This document shows, in pieces, positions 25,812 to 33,194 of a stretch of 33,292 bases of DNA. The notes under the pieces were generated by a model. It was not told where the DNA came from. It was given only the letters and a program-made list of their open reading frames with translations, and made no database searches. The DNA comes from Fibrobacter succinogenes (GTDB lineage: Bacteria > Fibrobacterota > Fibrobacteria > Fibrobacterales > Fibrobacteraceae). Where the stretch lies: contig CACXKY010000021.1 of NCBI GenBank assembly GCA_902768325.1, positions 1-33,292 of the forward strand. The letters are read 5' to 3'. Made by a program: the position numbers and the translations under genes. The first letter of the stretch is position 1, and each line of letters starts with the position of its first letter.

Positions 25812-27383
25812 CTAGAAGTTAATGAACATCCCGATGGAGGTCGCCATCTCTTCGGTGGTGGAGAACGATCCGAACGGGTTGCTCAGGAATTGCTTGGTAA
25901 ACGCCAGTTCGAGTGCGGTGAGTTCGTACTCAAGGCGGAACCCGATATTGGCCGTCGTGAATCCCGACGAGATGTCCACCGTCTTGGTGGAAACGTCCCT
26001 GATGTAGGAATCCCTGTACCGCACCAAATCCCACTGGTGGCTTGCGCTACCGAAGGCGACGACGTACTTGCCGAGCATCACTTCGCCCAAGATGTTGGGC
26101 GTGGTTACGAGGGCGTATTCGTTATGCCTGCTGCAAACGTCTACGATGCGGTCGTAGGTGGCGAGCGGAGCCATCGTGTTCAAGCCGATGAATACGCGGC
26201 CCTTTTCGTGACGGAGGATGGCCCAGCCGATATTGAATTCGGGGACGACTTCGACACGTGCGGTAGAGTCGGTCATGTGAGTTGTCGATGTCGCGAGGAA
26301 GCGCTTGCCTTCGCGTTCGATGATGCTCTTTTCCGTAGTCGTGTACTTGGAATTATAGCGCTGGACGCCGACGGCCGCGGTCCAAGAAACCTTCTTCCCG
26401 GCCTTCGATACGGAGAACGCTCCTCCGAGATTCCAGTTTTCAGATTCCTTCTCGACTTCTCCGCTGTGGATGGAACCGTCACTTTCAGGATGGTGGTAGA
26501 CGCCCCTGATGGCGAAGTCGAGACCGGCCAGCTTGGCGGACACGGTACCGCCCAAAGCGGTTCCGGCAGAAGTTCCCTTGACGGTTTCTTCAGAACCGGT
26601 CTTGTCGTCGTCGACGTAGCGCCACTGCTTTCCGACGGCACCTTGAAGGAGAATACCGAACGATTCCCTGGCGAGACCGGCGGAAACGAGAGCGAGGTCA
26701 TCGCTGTTGTTGAAGGCGAAGAAGAACGTGGTTCCCTTGCCGAACGATACGACGCCCTCTTCGTCAACGGGTTCAAAATAAGCAAAGTTGCGATTCGCCA
26801 TGTGGTGCGGGATGGCCATTTCTCCGGCGACGGTGGCGGCCGCCGCCTCGTTCCCTACGAGGTTATAGGCGTTGCCGTGCAGGATCTTGTCAAGCGGGCT
26901 TTCGATTTCGGGTACCGTTTCGACAGGCTTGGCGGTATCGGCGGGGGCCACAGCCACGGTCGCCGGGACGAATGCGGCGGAGTCGACCTTGGGCTGTTCA
27001 GCGACGGGCTGGACCGTATCGCGGGCCGTGGTGTCGGGTACAGCGGCGACGGTATCGCGCTTGGTTGTGTCGGCCGGGGCGGCTGCGGCGTTGGCGGTCG
27101 TATCGACAGCGGCGCTATCGGTGGCGACGGCCTGTGAATCGACCGGGGCAGAATTGGCCGGGACCGAATCGGTAACGGCAACTTCTGCAGGGGCTGCGGT
27201 AACGGCAGTGTCCGGAGCCTGTTGGACCATTTGAGTGGTATCGGCCGGCTGAGCTAACGGATCCGCTGCGGCAGGCGTTGCTTCAGGCGATGCGACTTGG
27301 AAATCAGGGGAGGCCGGCTGTTGCGCCCAGGCGGCAATCGAGATGCCGAAGGCGAGGGAAAGAACTTTGCTTGAGATTTTCAT
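25812..27383 (-). CDS. Predicted outer-membrane beta-barrel protein with Pro/Ala/Asp/Thr-rich linker
   Basis: The 523-residue protein has a signal peptide (MKISSKVLSLAFGISIAAWA, cut before QQ). A low-complexity stretch at about 22-162 repeats P-A-D-T-T or P-D-T-T-like motifs between Ala and Val runs. From about residue 190 on there are alternating hydrophobic/polar strands with glycines (GTALGGTVSAKLAGLDFAIR, ANIGFRLEYELTALELAFTK), and the protein ends in phenylalanine (GMFINF), as outer-membrane barrels do. No specific family is recognised. An open frame extends upstream to 27551, but only the start at 27383 gives a signal peptide. A TAGATT hexamer lies 7 bases upstream. Confidence 0.8.
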   Translation of the reverse strand: MKISSKVLSLAFGISIAAWAQQPASPDFQVASPEATPAAADPLAQPADTTQMVQQAPDTAVTAAPAEVAVTDSVPANSAPVDSQAVATDSAAVDTTANAAAAPADTTKRDTVAAVPDTTARDTVQPVAEQPKVDSAAFVPATVAVAPADTAKPVETVPEIESPLDKILHGNAYNLVGNEAAAATVAGEMAIPHHMANRNFAYFEPVDEEGVVSFGKGTTFFFAFNNSDDLALVSAGLARESFGILLQGAVGKQWRYVDDDKTGSEETVKGTSAGTALGGTVSAKLAGLDFAIRGVYHHPESDGSIHSGEVEKESENWNLGGAFSVSKAGKKVSWTAAVGVQRYNSKYTTTEKSIIEREGKRFLATSTTHMTDSTARVEVVPEFNIGWAILRHEKGRVFIGLNTMAPLATYDRIVDVCSRHNEYALVTTPNILGEVMLGKYVVAFGSASHQWDLVRYRDSYIRDVSTKTVDISSGFTTANIGFRLEYELTALELAFTKQFLSNPFGSFSTTEEMATSIGMFINF

Positions 27384-27390
27384 AAAAATA

Positions 27391-27396
27391 AATCTA
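27391..27396 (-). promoter_or_regulatory. -10-like element for the minus-strand outer-membrane protein gene
   Basis: On the minus strand TAGATT ends 7 bases before the ATG at 27383 and is preceded by an alternating TATATATA stretch. No Shine-Dalgarno sequence is present. It lies in the 64-base divergent region shared with the gene at 27448. It follows the same spacing rule as the elements at 12868, 27956 and 31325. Confidence 0.5.
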
Positions 27397-27447
27397 TATA
27401 TATTTTTGTATAAAGGAACTAGGGGCCGTAATAAAAACGACTTATTT

Positions 27448-27951
27448 ATGAATAAAACGAAAAATTCTCGAGAATTCGTTACACACGAGTTTCCGGCGGT
27501 TTTCGACCGCGGTTCGTGCGTGCTGTTGCTCGGGTCGATTCCCTCGCCCAAATCCCGCGAGGAAGGCTTTTATTATGGGCATCCGCAGAACCGCTTTTGG
27601 AAGGTGCTTGCCACCGTCTTCGGCGAAAGCGTACCTGCGACAATCCCGCAAAAAAAGGCGATGCTCAAAAAGCACCATGTGGCGCTCTGGGACGTGCTGG
27701 AAAGCTGCACCATCGTTGGCGCGAGCGACACGAGCATCGAGGACGCCGTGCCGAACAGGATTGGCGACCTCGTGAAAAAATCGAAGGTTTCCCGGATTTT
27801 CTGTACCGGGGCAACGGCCTACAGGCTTTATCAGAAATACTGCGCTGCGGAAGTCGGCATGGATGCCGTAAAACTCCCGTCCACATCGCCCGCGAATTGT
27901 GCCGTTTCGATGGAAAGACTTGTGGAGGCGTACAGGGTGATTCTGGGATAG
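27448..27951 (+). CDS. Uracil-DNA glycosylase superfamily protein, probable DNA-deoxyinosine glycosylase
   Basis: The 167-residue protein resembles the hypoxanthine-DNA glycosylase group of the UDG superfamily. Motif 1 is LLLGSIPSPKSREEGFYYGH, followed by PQNRFWKVLATVFGE. ALWDVLESCTIVGASDTSIE is the middle region, FCTGATAYRLYQKY is the central strand, and PSTSPAN is the C-terminal motif that replaces the usual HPS loop. It would remove deaminated bases from DNA. The frame is open from 27343, but residues before MNKTKNSREF run through the divergent promoter region, so 27448 is chosen. The likely ribosome binding site is not obvious. Confidence 0.82.
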   Translation: MNKTKNSREFVTHEFPAVFDRGSCVLLLGSIPSPKSREEGFYYGHPQNRFWKVLATVFGESVPATIPQKKAMLKKHHVALWDVLESCTIVGASDTSIEDAVPNRIGDLVKKSKVSRIFCTGATAYRLYQKYCAAEVGMDAVKLPSTSPANCAVSMERLVEAYRVILG

Positions 27952-27955
27952 TTTT

Positions 27956-27961
27956 TATATT
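27956..27961 (+). promoter_or_regulatory. -10 element before the FISUMP lipoprotein gene
   Basis: TATATT, followed by TG, is preceded by GTTTT and ends 7 bases before ATG 27969, so the transcript would be leaderless or nearly so. TATATTTG also fits the Bacteroidetes-type TAnnTTTG -7 pattern. No -35 box is evident, and there is no Shine-Dalgarno sequence. Confidence 0.55.
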
Positions 27962-27968
27962 TGATGGT

Positions 27969-29762
27969 ATGAAAAAACAGACCCTTTCTGTCATTGCATT
28001 TTTAGCGCTGTTGCTCGCAGCTTGCAGTGACGATTCGAGCGATCCGATTCAGAATTATTGGGATTCGTTAGATGCAGACAACGCGGAATACGAGGCCCGT
28101 TGCCTAGACAAGTTTGGATTGTCCGCAGAAGACGAATGGCTGACTTCCATTCCAGAGGGAAGCTCCCTGGACAGCGTCGTTTGTGACGAATTGTCCATGC
28201 ATATGCGCACGATGCTTTCATTTTACGCAATTTGCGTGGAGTCCAAGTACAGTGCGTCGGCAAACCGTTTTAATGTAAGAACCTTGGCTGAACGAGGGTA
28301 CAATTCTCTTTGGGCGGACGTCACGGGTTGTAAGTACAAATTTTCGAGCGAGGATAATTACGCCAGTTTGGTTACTAGGGACAGGGAATGGTCCTTTGAC
28401 GAATGCCTTTGCAAGCAGGAATCCGGGGTAGCCTATTACCGTGTGCCCAAGGAAGCCTCCAGTTCTTCTTTGAGTAGCTCCTCTGCGAAGAGTTCTTCCG
28501 GGAAATCTTCCAGTTCCATCTCGTCTAGTTCCGCGAAGTCTTCTTCGAGCAGCGCTCCTGCAAGGTCTTCTTCTAGCCTGGTGTACAATACGAAATTGGA
28601 AGCCGTGGATATTGGCGGGTTGCTCTGGGCTACAAAGAATTTGGATGTGGAAGTGAATGGCAGCATGTGCTACAAGGGTTCTGCAGACAACTGCAAAAAG
28701 TACGGCAGGATATACACGTGGGCCATGGCGATGGGTTTAGACACGGCCTATGATCGCAAACATTTCGGTTCTATAAAGCAGCCTTATCGCGGAATATGCC
28801 CTGAAGGCTGGTATCTCCCGAGCCATGAAGAATGGACTTATTTGAGCAAATATGTAGAGCAATATCCTGAATACAAGGCCTACTTTACGAACCAGATTGG
28901 CGGAGCCTATGATTATCAGGGCTTTTACCGGTCGGAAGATGTCGAGACCTTGTTCTGGAGTTCTTCGGAATATAAGGATTATGATTCTTTCGCCTGGCTT
29001 TGGGCATACCGGAAAGACCTCTCTATCGCGACGGACAACGCCCATAAATATACGGGCGCCTATGTTCGCTGTCTCAAGGAAGGGTCCAAGGCAACCTGGA
29101 GTTCCAGCGTAGCGAAATCGTCTTCCAGTTCCGTCTCGTCTAGTTCCGCGAAGTCTTCTTCAAGCAGTGTTCCGGCATCCTCTTCGTCCGAGATTTCCTC
29201 CTCGTCTGAGGAATCGTCTTCGTCCAATTCGGTATACCGCCCCGATGTAGATGAAGTGCTGATCGGTACACAGGTCTGGTCGACAAGGAACTTGAATGTT
29301 CCTGTGGAAGGCAGCATGTGCTACGCCGATAAACCGGAAAATTGCGAAAAGTATGGTAGGATATACACGTGGGCCATGGCGATGGGCGTGGATGTCAAAT
29401 ACGACAGGGAGGAACTCGGCCCGATTGAATTGCCCTACCGTGGAGTGTGCCCTGAAGGCTGGCACCTTCCGAGTTATGAAGAATGGCAGTCGATGAACAG
29501 CTATGTTACCGAAAATCCCGATTACAAGGCGTATTTTACGAACCAGATCGGTGGTGCCTACGATTATAACGGACACTATCGTTCGGAAGGAGAGGAGACT
29601 TTGTTCTGGACATCGACGGAATACGATGTGTCTGGATCGGGTTTCCCTTATGAATATGCATGGCTTTGGGCCAACCGAAAGAACCTTTCTGTCGCGACGG
29701 ACAATGCCCATAAGTATACCGGGGCGTATGTCCGTTGCATAAAGAATACGGTGCAGGAATAA
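27969..29762 (+). CDS. Lipoprotein with two Fibrobacter succinogenes major paralogous (FISUMP) domains
   Basis: The 597-residue protein starts with a lipoprotein signal (MKKQTLSVIAFLALLLAACS, lipobox cysteine C19). An N-terminal module of about 140 residues (20-160) contains at least six further cysteines and is not recognised. A polyserine linker (about 162-204) leads to FISUMP domain 1 (about 211-372). A second Ser/Glu-rich linker (about 377-422) leads to domain 2 (about 424-594). Each FISUMP copy has W-x-T/K-x-N-L-[DN]-V, SMCY, C-x-KYGRIYTWAMAMG, CPEGW-x-LPS-EEW, YFTNQIGGAYDY and DNAHKYTGAYVRC. Family knowledge: these domains are abundant in secreted Fibrobacter proteins, but their function is unknown. 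An open frame reaches back to 27516 but lies over the preceding gene. Confidence 0.93.
   Translation: MKKQTLSVIAFLALLLAACSDDSSDPIQNYWDSLDADNAEYEARCLDKFGLSAEDEWLTSIPEGSSLDSVVCDELSMHMRTMLSFYAICVESKYSASANRFNVRTLAERGYNSLWADVTGCKYKFSSEDNYASLVTRDREWSFDECLCKQESGVAYYRVPKEASSSSLSSSSAKSSSGKSSSSISSSSAKSSSSSAPARSSSSLVYNTKLEAVDIGGLLWATKNLDVEVNGSMCYKGSADNCKKYGRIYTWAMAMGLDTAYDRKHFGSIKQPYRGICPEGWYLPSHEEWTYLSKYVEQYPEYKAYFTNQIGGAYDYQGFYRSEDVETLFWSSSEYKDYDSFAWLWAYRKDLSIATDNAHKYTGAYVRCLKEGSKATWSSSVAKSSSSSVSSSSAKSSSSSVPASSSSEISSSSEESSSSNSVYRPDVDEVLIGTQVWSTRNLNVPVEGSMCYADKPENCEKYGRIYTWAMAMGVDVKYDREELGPIELPYRGVCPEGWHLPSYEEWQSMNSYVTENPDYKAYFTNQIGGAYDYNGHYRSEGEETLFWTSTEYDVSGSGFPYEYAWLWANRKNLSVATDNAHKYTGAYVRCIKNTVQE
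28506..28552 (+). repeat. Serine-linker DNA repeat, copy 1
   Basis: This 47-base segment in the first polyserine linker matches 29121-29167 with two mismatches. The domain parts also share near-identical DNA, such as 28707-28735 with 29358-29386. The copies show that the FISUMP unit was duplicated together with its linker and is open to recombination. Confidence 0.85.
29121..29167 (+). repeat. Serine-linker DNA repeat, copy 2
   Basis: This is the direct-repeat partner of 28506-28552, 615 bases downstream, with two mismatches over 47 bases. It lies in the second polyserine linker of the same gene. Synonymous similarity beyond what the protein requires suggests recent duplication or ongoing gene conversion. 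Confidence 0.85.
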
Positions 29763-29776
29763 ACAAGAGGTTTTAT

Positions 29777-31318
29777 ATGAGTGTTACGATGCAAGAAGTG
29801 ATGAAACAGTCCGGCGTGGCTTTTGGAACGAGCGGTGCTCGCGGCCTGGTGACGGCGATGACGGACCGCGTTTGCTACGTATATGCGCGTTGCTTTATCA
29901 AGTACTGCGAAGCCAGCTACAAGTGCGAACACACGATTGCGATTGCGGGCGACTTGCGCCCGAGTACCGAACGTATTCTGAAGGCGCTCGTGAAGGCGGG
30001 CGAGGACAGCGCATGGAAGGTCGTGTACTGTGGCCGCATCCCGAGCCCGGCGATTGCGCTGTACGGCATCGACAAGGCGCTCCCGACCATCATGGTGACG
30101 GGTAGCCATATCCCGGCCGACCGCAACGGCATCAAGTTCAACCACCCGCAGGGTGAAATTTCCAAGAAGGATGAACAGGGAATCGTCTCGCAGGCGGTGG
30201 ATTTTGACGAAAGCATTTTTGACGCGGCTGGCATGCTGAAATCTGCTCCCGCGCTCCCGGCAGTGGAAAAGGAAGCCGAAGAAAATTATTGCAAGCGCTA
30301 TCCGGAATTCTTCGGTACTAAAGCTTTGCAGGGCCTCACTATCGGCGTGTACCAGCATTCCGCCGTGGGCCGCGATATCGTGGTGAAGGTTTTGGAAAGC
30401 TTGGGTGCGACGGTGAAGCCGTTTGCCCGCAGTGAAACGTTTATCCCGGTCGATACCGAGGCAATCCGCAAGGAAGACGAAGACTTGGCCCGCGACTTTG
30501 CGCACAAGGATTTCGTCGACGCGATTTTCAGTACGGACGGCGATAGCGACCGCCCGCTCTTGGCAGACGATGTAGGCATGTGGCTGCGTGGCGACGTGCT
30601 GGGCATCTTGGCTGCCCAGGCGCTTGGCGTCAAGCGCATTGCAACTCCGGTGAGTTGCAACACGTCGCTCGAGAAGTCCAAATCCTTCGAGAAGATTTGC
30701 CGCACCCGCATCGGCAGCCCCTACGTGATTGCCGGCATGGAAAGCCTTGTCGACGAAGCCGACCCGAGCATCTCTGTCGCGGGCTACGAAGCAAACGGCG
30801 GATTCCTGCTGCAGACGAACCTCACGCGCGCCTTCGAAGACGGTACGCGCACGCTCCCGGCACTGCCGACCCGTGACGCCCTCCTCCCGATGATTGCGGT
30901 GATGGTGAGCGTCCGCGAACAGCGCATGTGCGTCGTCGACTTGCTCAAGAAACTCCCGAAGCGCTTTACGCTCAGCGACCGCCTCAAGGAATTCCCGACA
31001 GAAACTTCGAAGGCCAAACTTGCCGAAATCCGTGAACAGAAATTGGGCGAAAAGCTCTTTGGCGCGCTCACCGCGAAGCCGAGCCGTTTTGCCAAGCCCG
31101 ATGATTCGGGCAAGATGCCGGCCCCCTTCCAGGGAAAGATTGTCGCCATCGACGAGACGGACGGCTACCGTATGGAATTCGATTCCGGCGATATCGTACA
31201 CCTGCGCCCGAGCGGTAACGCTCCGGAATTCCGCTGCTATGTGGAAACCGAAGACAAGGTGCGTTCCGCCGAACTTTTGGCCGACTGCATGAAAATCATG
31301 GAAGGCTGGCGGAAGTAA
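29777..31318 (+). CDS. Alpha-D-phosphohexomutase (phosphomannomutase/phosphoglucomutase family)
   Basis: The 513-residue cytoplasmic enzyme interconverts hexose 1- and 6-phosphates through a phosphoserine. All four family loops are visible. The catalytic loop is TGSHIPADRNG with S110, and GTSGARG lies near residues 17-23. The metal-binding loop is DGDSDRP (254-260), the sugar-specificity loop is GYEANGGF, and the phosphate-binding loop is RPSGNAPEFR (477-486). The TGSHIP form is closer to ManB-type phosphomannomutases than to GlmM, but the substrate cannot be settled here. ATG 29777 follows AAGAGG at 29765-29770; an upstream in-frame start at 29735 lies within the lipoprotein gene and is rejected. 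It may feed sugar nucleotides to surface polysaccharides such as the locus at 12881-19261. Confidence 0.92.
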   Translation: MSVTMQEVMKQSGVAFGTSGARGLVTAMTDRVCYVYARCFIKYCEASYKCEHTIAIAGDLRPSTERILKALVKAGEDSAWKVVYCGRIPSPAIALYGIDKALPTIMVTGSHIPADRNGIKFNHPQGEISKKDEQGIVSQAVDFDESIFDAAGMLKSAPALPAVEKEAEENYCKRYPEFFGTKALQGLTIGVYQHSAVGRDIVVKVLESLGATVKPFARSETFIPVDTEAIRKEDEDLARDFAHKDFVDAIFSTDGDSDRPLLADDVGMWLRGDVLGILAAQALGVKRIATPVSCNTSLEKSKSFEKICRTRIGSPYVIAGMESLVDEADPSISVAGYEANGGFLLQTNLTRAFEDGTRTLPALPTRDALLPMIAVMVSVREQRMCVVDLLKKLPKRFTLSDRLKEFPTETSKAKLAEIREQKLGEKLFGALTAKPSRFAKPDDSGKMPAPFQGKIVAIDETDGYRMEFDSGDIVHLRPSGNAPEFRCYVETEDKVRSAELLADCMKIMEGWRK

Positions 31319-31324
31319 TTTTTG

Positions 31325-31330
31325 TATCTT
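31325..31330 (+). promoter_or_regulatory. -10 element before the PorV-like gene, leaderless geometry
   Basis: TATCTT is preceded by TTTTTG and followed by ATTCCC, ending 8 bases before ATG 31339. The 18-base region matches that before 12881 with a single difference. No Shine-Dalgarno sequence is present in the 20-base gap after the mutase gene. Confidence 0.6.
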
Positions 31331-31338
31331 ATTCCCAT

Positions 31339-32259
31339 ATGATCAAGAGACTTCTCGCTTTCGCCCTCGCTGCAGGATCCCTCGCTTTTGCCGGGGAGTA
31401 CTGGAACGTGGATCCGGGTGGAACCACCATGAAGTTCCTGTCGATGCATGTGTCGCCGCGTACGGCTGCCATGTCTGGAGCCGGTGTCGCCGATGTTGCC
31501 CGTGCATCTGAAGTGTCCCGCAATCCGCTCGCCATGAGCACTGCGGAAATTCCGGAATTCGGTATCAACCAGATTATCATGGACGGGGCGGCCCTGGACA
31601 AGTTCACGTCGGCCTATTTCGCCTTTCCGGTGGCCAAGAGTTTTGCGGCCGCCGCGACGGTGGATTTTCTCGGATACGATGAAATCGAAGGCCGTGACGA
31701 AGAAGGCATGAAGACGGCTGATTACGGCGCCTACGCCTGGAGCGTTCAGGCCGGTTTCGGTAGCCGTGACCGCGTGTTCAACTGGGCGGGCAGTTTCCGC
31801 TTTGCTTCGCAAACGATTGACGATGCGACGGCGTTCGCCTTCTTGGGGAACGTGGGCGGATCGTTCCGCGTGAACCGCTACTTTGCCTTTGCGGCCACCT
31901 TGACGAACGCGGGTTACGTGACGGAATACGAGGACGAAGACGAATATGCTCCGATGGCTTTGCAGGCTGGCGTGACGGGCGTCGTGCCCTTTAGCGAAAA
32001 GTGGGCGTTGCACCTTTCTGCCGATGCCTACCGCCGTGCCGATACCGACCCGCAGTGGCTCTTTGGCGGCGAGCTTTCGTATGCCGAAGCGTTGATGTTC
32101 CGCGCCGGCTATGCGGTGCGTACGCAGAACGGGACCGAGAACGGTATCAGTTGCGGTCTCGGCGTGCTCATTGGCTTGATCGTCTTTGACTACGCCTACG
32201 AACCGCGTCCGGCTTTCGAGGGCGGCAACCATTACCTGGCTCTCGGACTTAGATTCTAA
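31339..32259 (+). CDS. PorV/PorQ-like outer-membrane protein
   Basis: The 306-residue protein has a signal peptide (MIKRLLAFALAAGSLAFA, cut before GEYW). The early motif FLSMHVSPRTAAMSGAGVAD then VARASEVSRNPLAM resembles the R-A-x-A-M-G-x-A and x-N-P-A-x-L start of the PorV/PorQ (FadL-like) family. The rest is a run of amphipathic beta-strands with aromatic girdles, ending HYLALGLRF with a C-terminal phenylalanine. It would be an outer-membrane barrel; in Bacteroidetes PorV helps type IX secretion, but that role is not shown here. A strong hairpin with a U-tract follows it. Confidence 0.75.
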   Translation: MIKRLLAFALAAGSLAFAGEYWNVDPGGTTMKFLSMHVSPRTAAMSGAGVADVARASEVSRNPLAMSTAEIPEFGINQIIMDGAALDKFTSAYFAFPVAKSFAAAATVDFLGYDEIEGRDEEGMKTADYGAYAWSVQAGFGSRDRVFNWAGSFRFASQTIDDATAFAFLGNVGGSFRVNRYFAFAATLTNAGYVTEYEDEDEYAPMALQAGVTGVVPFSEKWALHLSADAYRRADTDPQWLFGGELSYAEALMFRAGYAVRTQNGTENGISCGLGVLIGLIVFDYAYEPRPAFEGGNHYLALGLRF

Positions 32260-32267
32260 ACATTTTT

Positions 32268-33194
32268 CTAGGCCGTTTGCGACGCTTGCGAAGATTGAAG
32301 CAGCGTCGCTTTTTTTATTTGCAGGTAGAGGTTGCTGCGGCTGATGCCGAGGGCGCGGGCGGTCTGCATCTTGTTGCCGCCAAAATGGTGCAGCGTATTT
32401 TCGATGACATCCCAGGCCGGTTTTGCGGGCAGCGGTGATGCGGGCCTTTCGCGGCAGATGCCGATGTCGTATTCATCTTTCAGGATTTCTTCTAACGTAA
32501 TCCCGTGTGGCCTGAGCAGGGCGAACCGCTGCAATACGTTTTTCAACTGGCGGATGTTCCCGGGCCAGGGATACATATGGAGTTGCAGGAGTTCGGGATA
32601 GGTGAGGCTGTCGCCTGTGCCGGGCGGCACGATGCCGCCAAGCTTGAAGACTTCGTTCCATAATTCCATGGCGAGCTGGTCGAAATCGTCGCGCTCGCGG
32701 AGCGGCGTGAGGCGGATGGGGAAGGTGTTCAGGCGGAAAAAGAGGTCTTCGCGGAATCGGCCTTCGGCAACTTCTTCCTTGAGGTCTTTGTTGGTGGCGC
32801 AGACAAGGCGGAAGTCTACGGGGATGGCGGTGGCCGAACCGATGGGCATCACGGTGCGCTCTTGCAAAATGCGCAACAGCTTGCTTTGCATGTCGAAGGG
32901 CATCTCGCCGATTTCGTCGAGGAAGAGCGTCCCGCCGTGGGCCGACCGCACGACCCCGGGCTGGTCGGCGGTGGCGCCTGTGAAGGCGCCCTTCTTGGCG
33001 CCCTCCAGCGTACTTTCGGCCAGGTTCTTCGCGATGGCCCCGCAGTTGAGCGCCACGAACGGCCCACGGCAGCGGTCGCTTTCGCGGTGCAGCTGTCGGG
33101 CCGCGACCTCCTTGCCGGTGCCGGATTCGCCCTGCAGCAGGACGGTAATGGTGGATTTTGATGCAATCTTGAGCAATTCCTTTGCAGATTTCAT
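32268..33194 (-). CDS. Sigma-54-dependent transcriptional activator lacking a sensory domain
   Basis: The 308-residue protein consists of the AAA+ activator domain and a C-terminal Fis-type helix-turn-helix. Walker A is GESGTGKE (22-29), the sigma-54 contact loop GAFTGA is at 69-74, Walker B is GGTLFLDEIGEM (87-98), and RFREDLFFRLNTFPIRLTPL then RERDDF is the sensor-1/arginine-finger region. YPWPGNIRQLKNVLQRFALL precedes the linker, and NKMQTARALGISRSNLYLQI is the DNA-binding helix pair. There is no receiver, GAF or PAS domain: an in-frame TAA is only four codons before the ATG, and GGTGGAGG is a good ribosome binding site. This resembles PspF, which is controlled by a partner protein. Confidence 0.9.
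   Translation of the reverse strand: MKSAKELLKIASKSTITVLLQGESGTGKEVAARQLHRESDRCRGPFVALNCGAIAKNLAESTLEGAKKGAFTGATADQPGVVRSAHGGTLFLDEIGEMPFDMQSKLLRILQERTVMPIGSATAIPVDFRLVCATNKDLKEEVAEGRFREDLFFRLNTFPIRLTPLRERDDFDQLAMELWNEVFKLGGIVPPGTGDSLTYPELLQLHMYPWPGNIRQLKNVLQRFALLRPHGITLEEILKDEYDIGICRERPASPLPAKPAWDVIENTLHHFGGNKMQTARALGISRSNLYLQIKKATLLQSSQASQTA
32279..32317 (+). terminator. Intrinsic terminator inside the 3' end of the opposite gene
   Basis: An 8-bp perfect stem GCGACGCT (32279-32286) and AGCGTCGC (32302-32309), with a 15-base loop, is followed by eight T residues (32310-32317). It ends the plus-strand PorV-like transcript. The whole hairpin lies within the last 17 codons of the minus-strand regulator gene. 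Confidence 0.88.

Noticed and set aside
25890-27137. Plus-strand open frame of 415 codons opposite the outer-membrane protein
   Set aside because: It is Gly/Asp/Val/Arg-rich with no signal or domain; the minus-strand gene has a signal peptide, barrel strands and a C-terminal Phe.
28455-29232. CRISPR-like repetitive appearance of the Ser-codon runs
   Set aside because: The repeats are coding polyserine linkers within an open frame, with no regular repeat-spacer structure.
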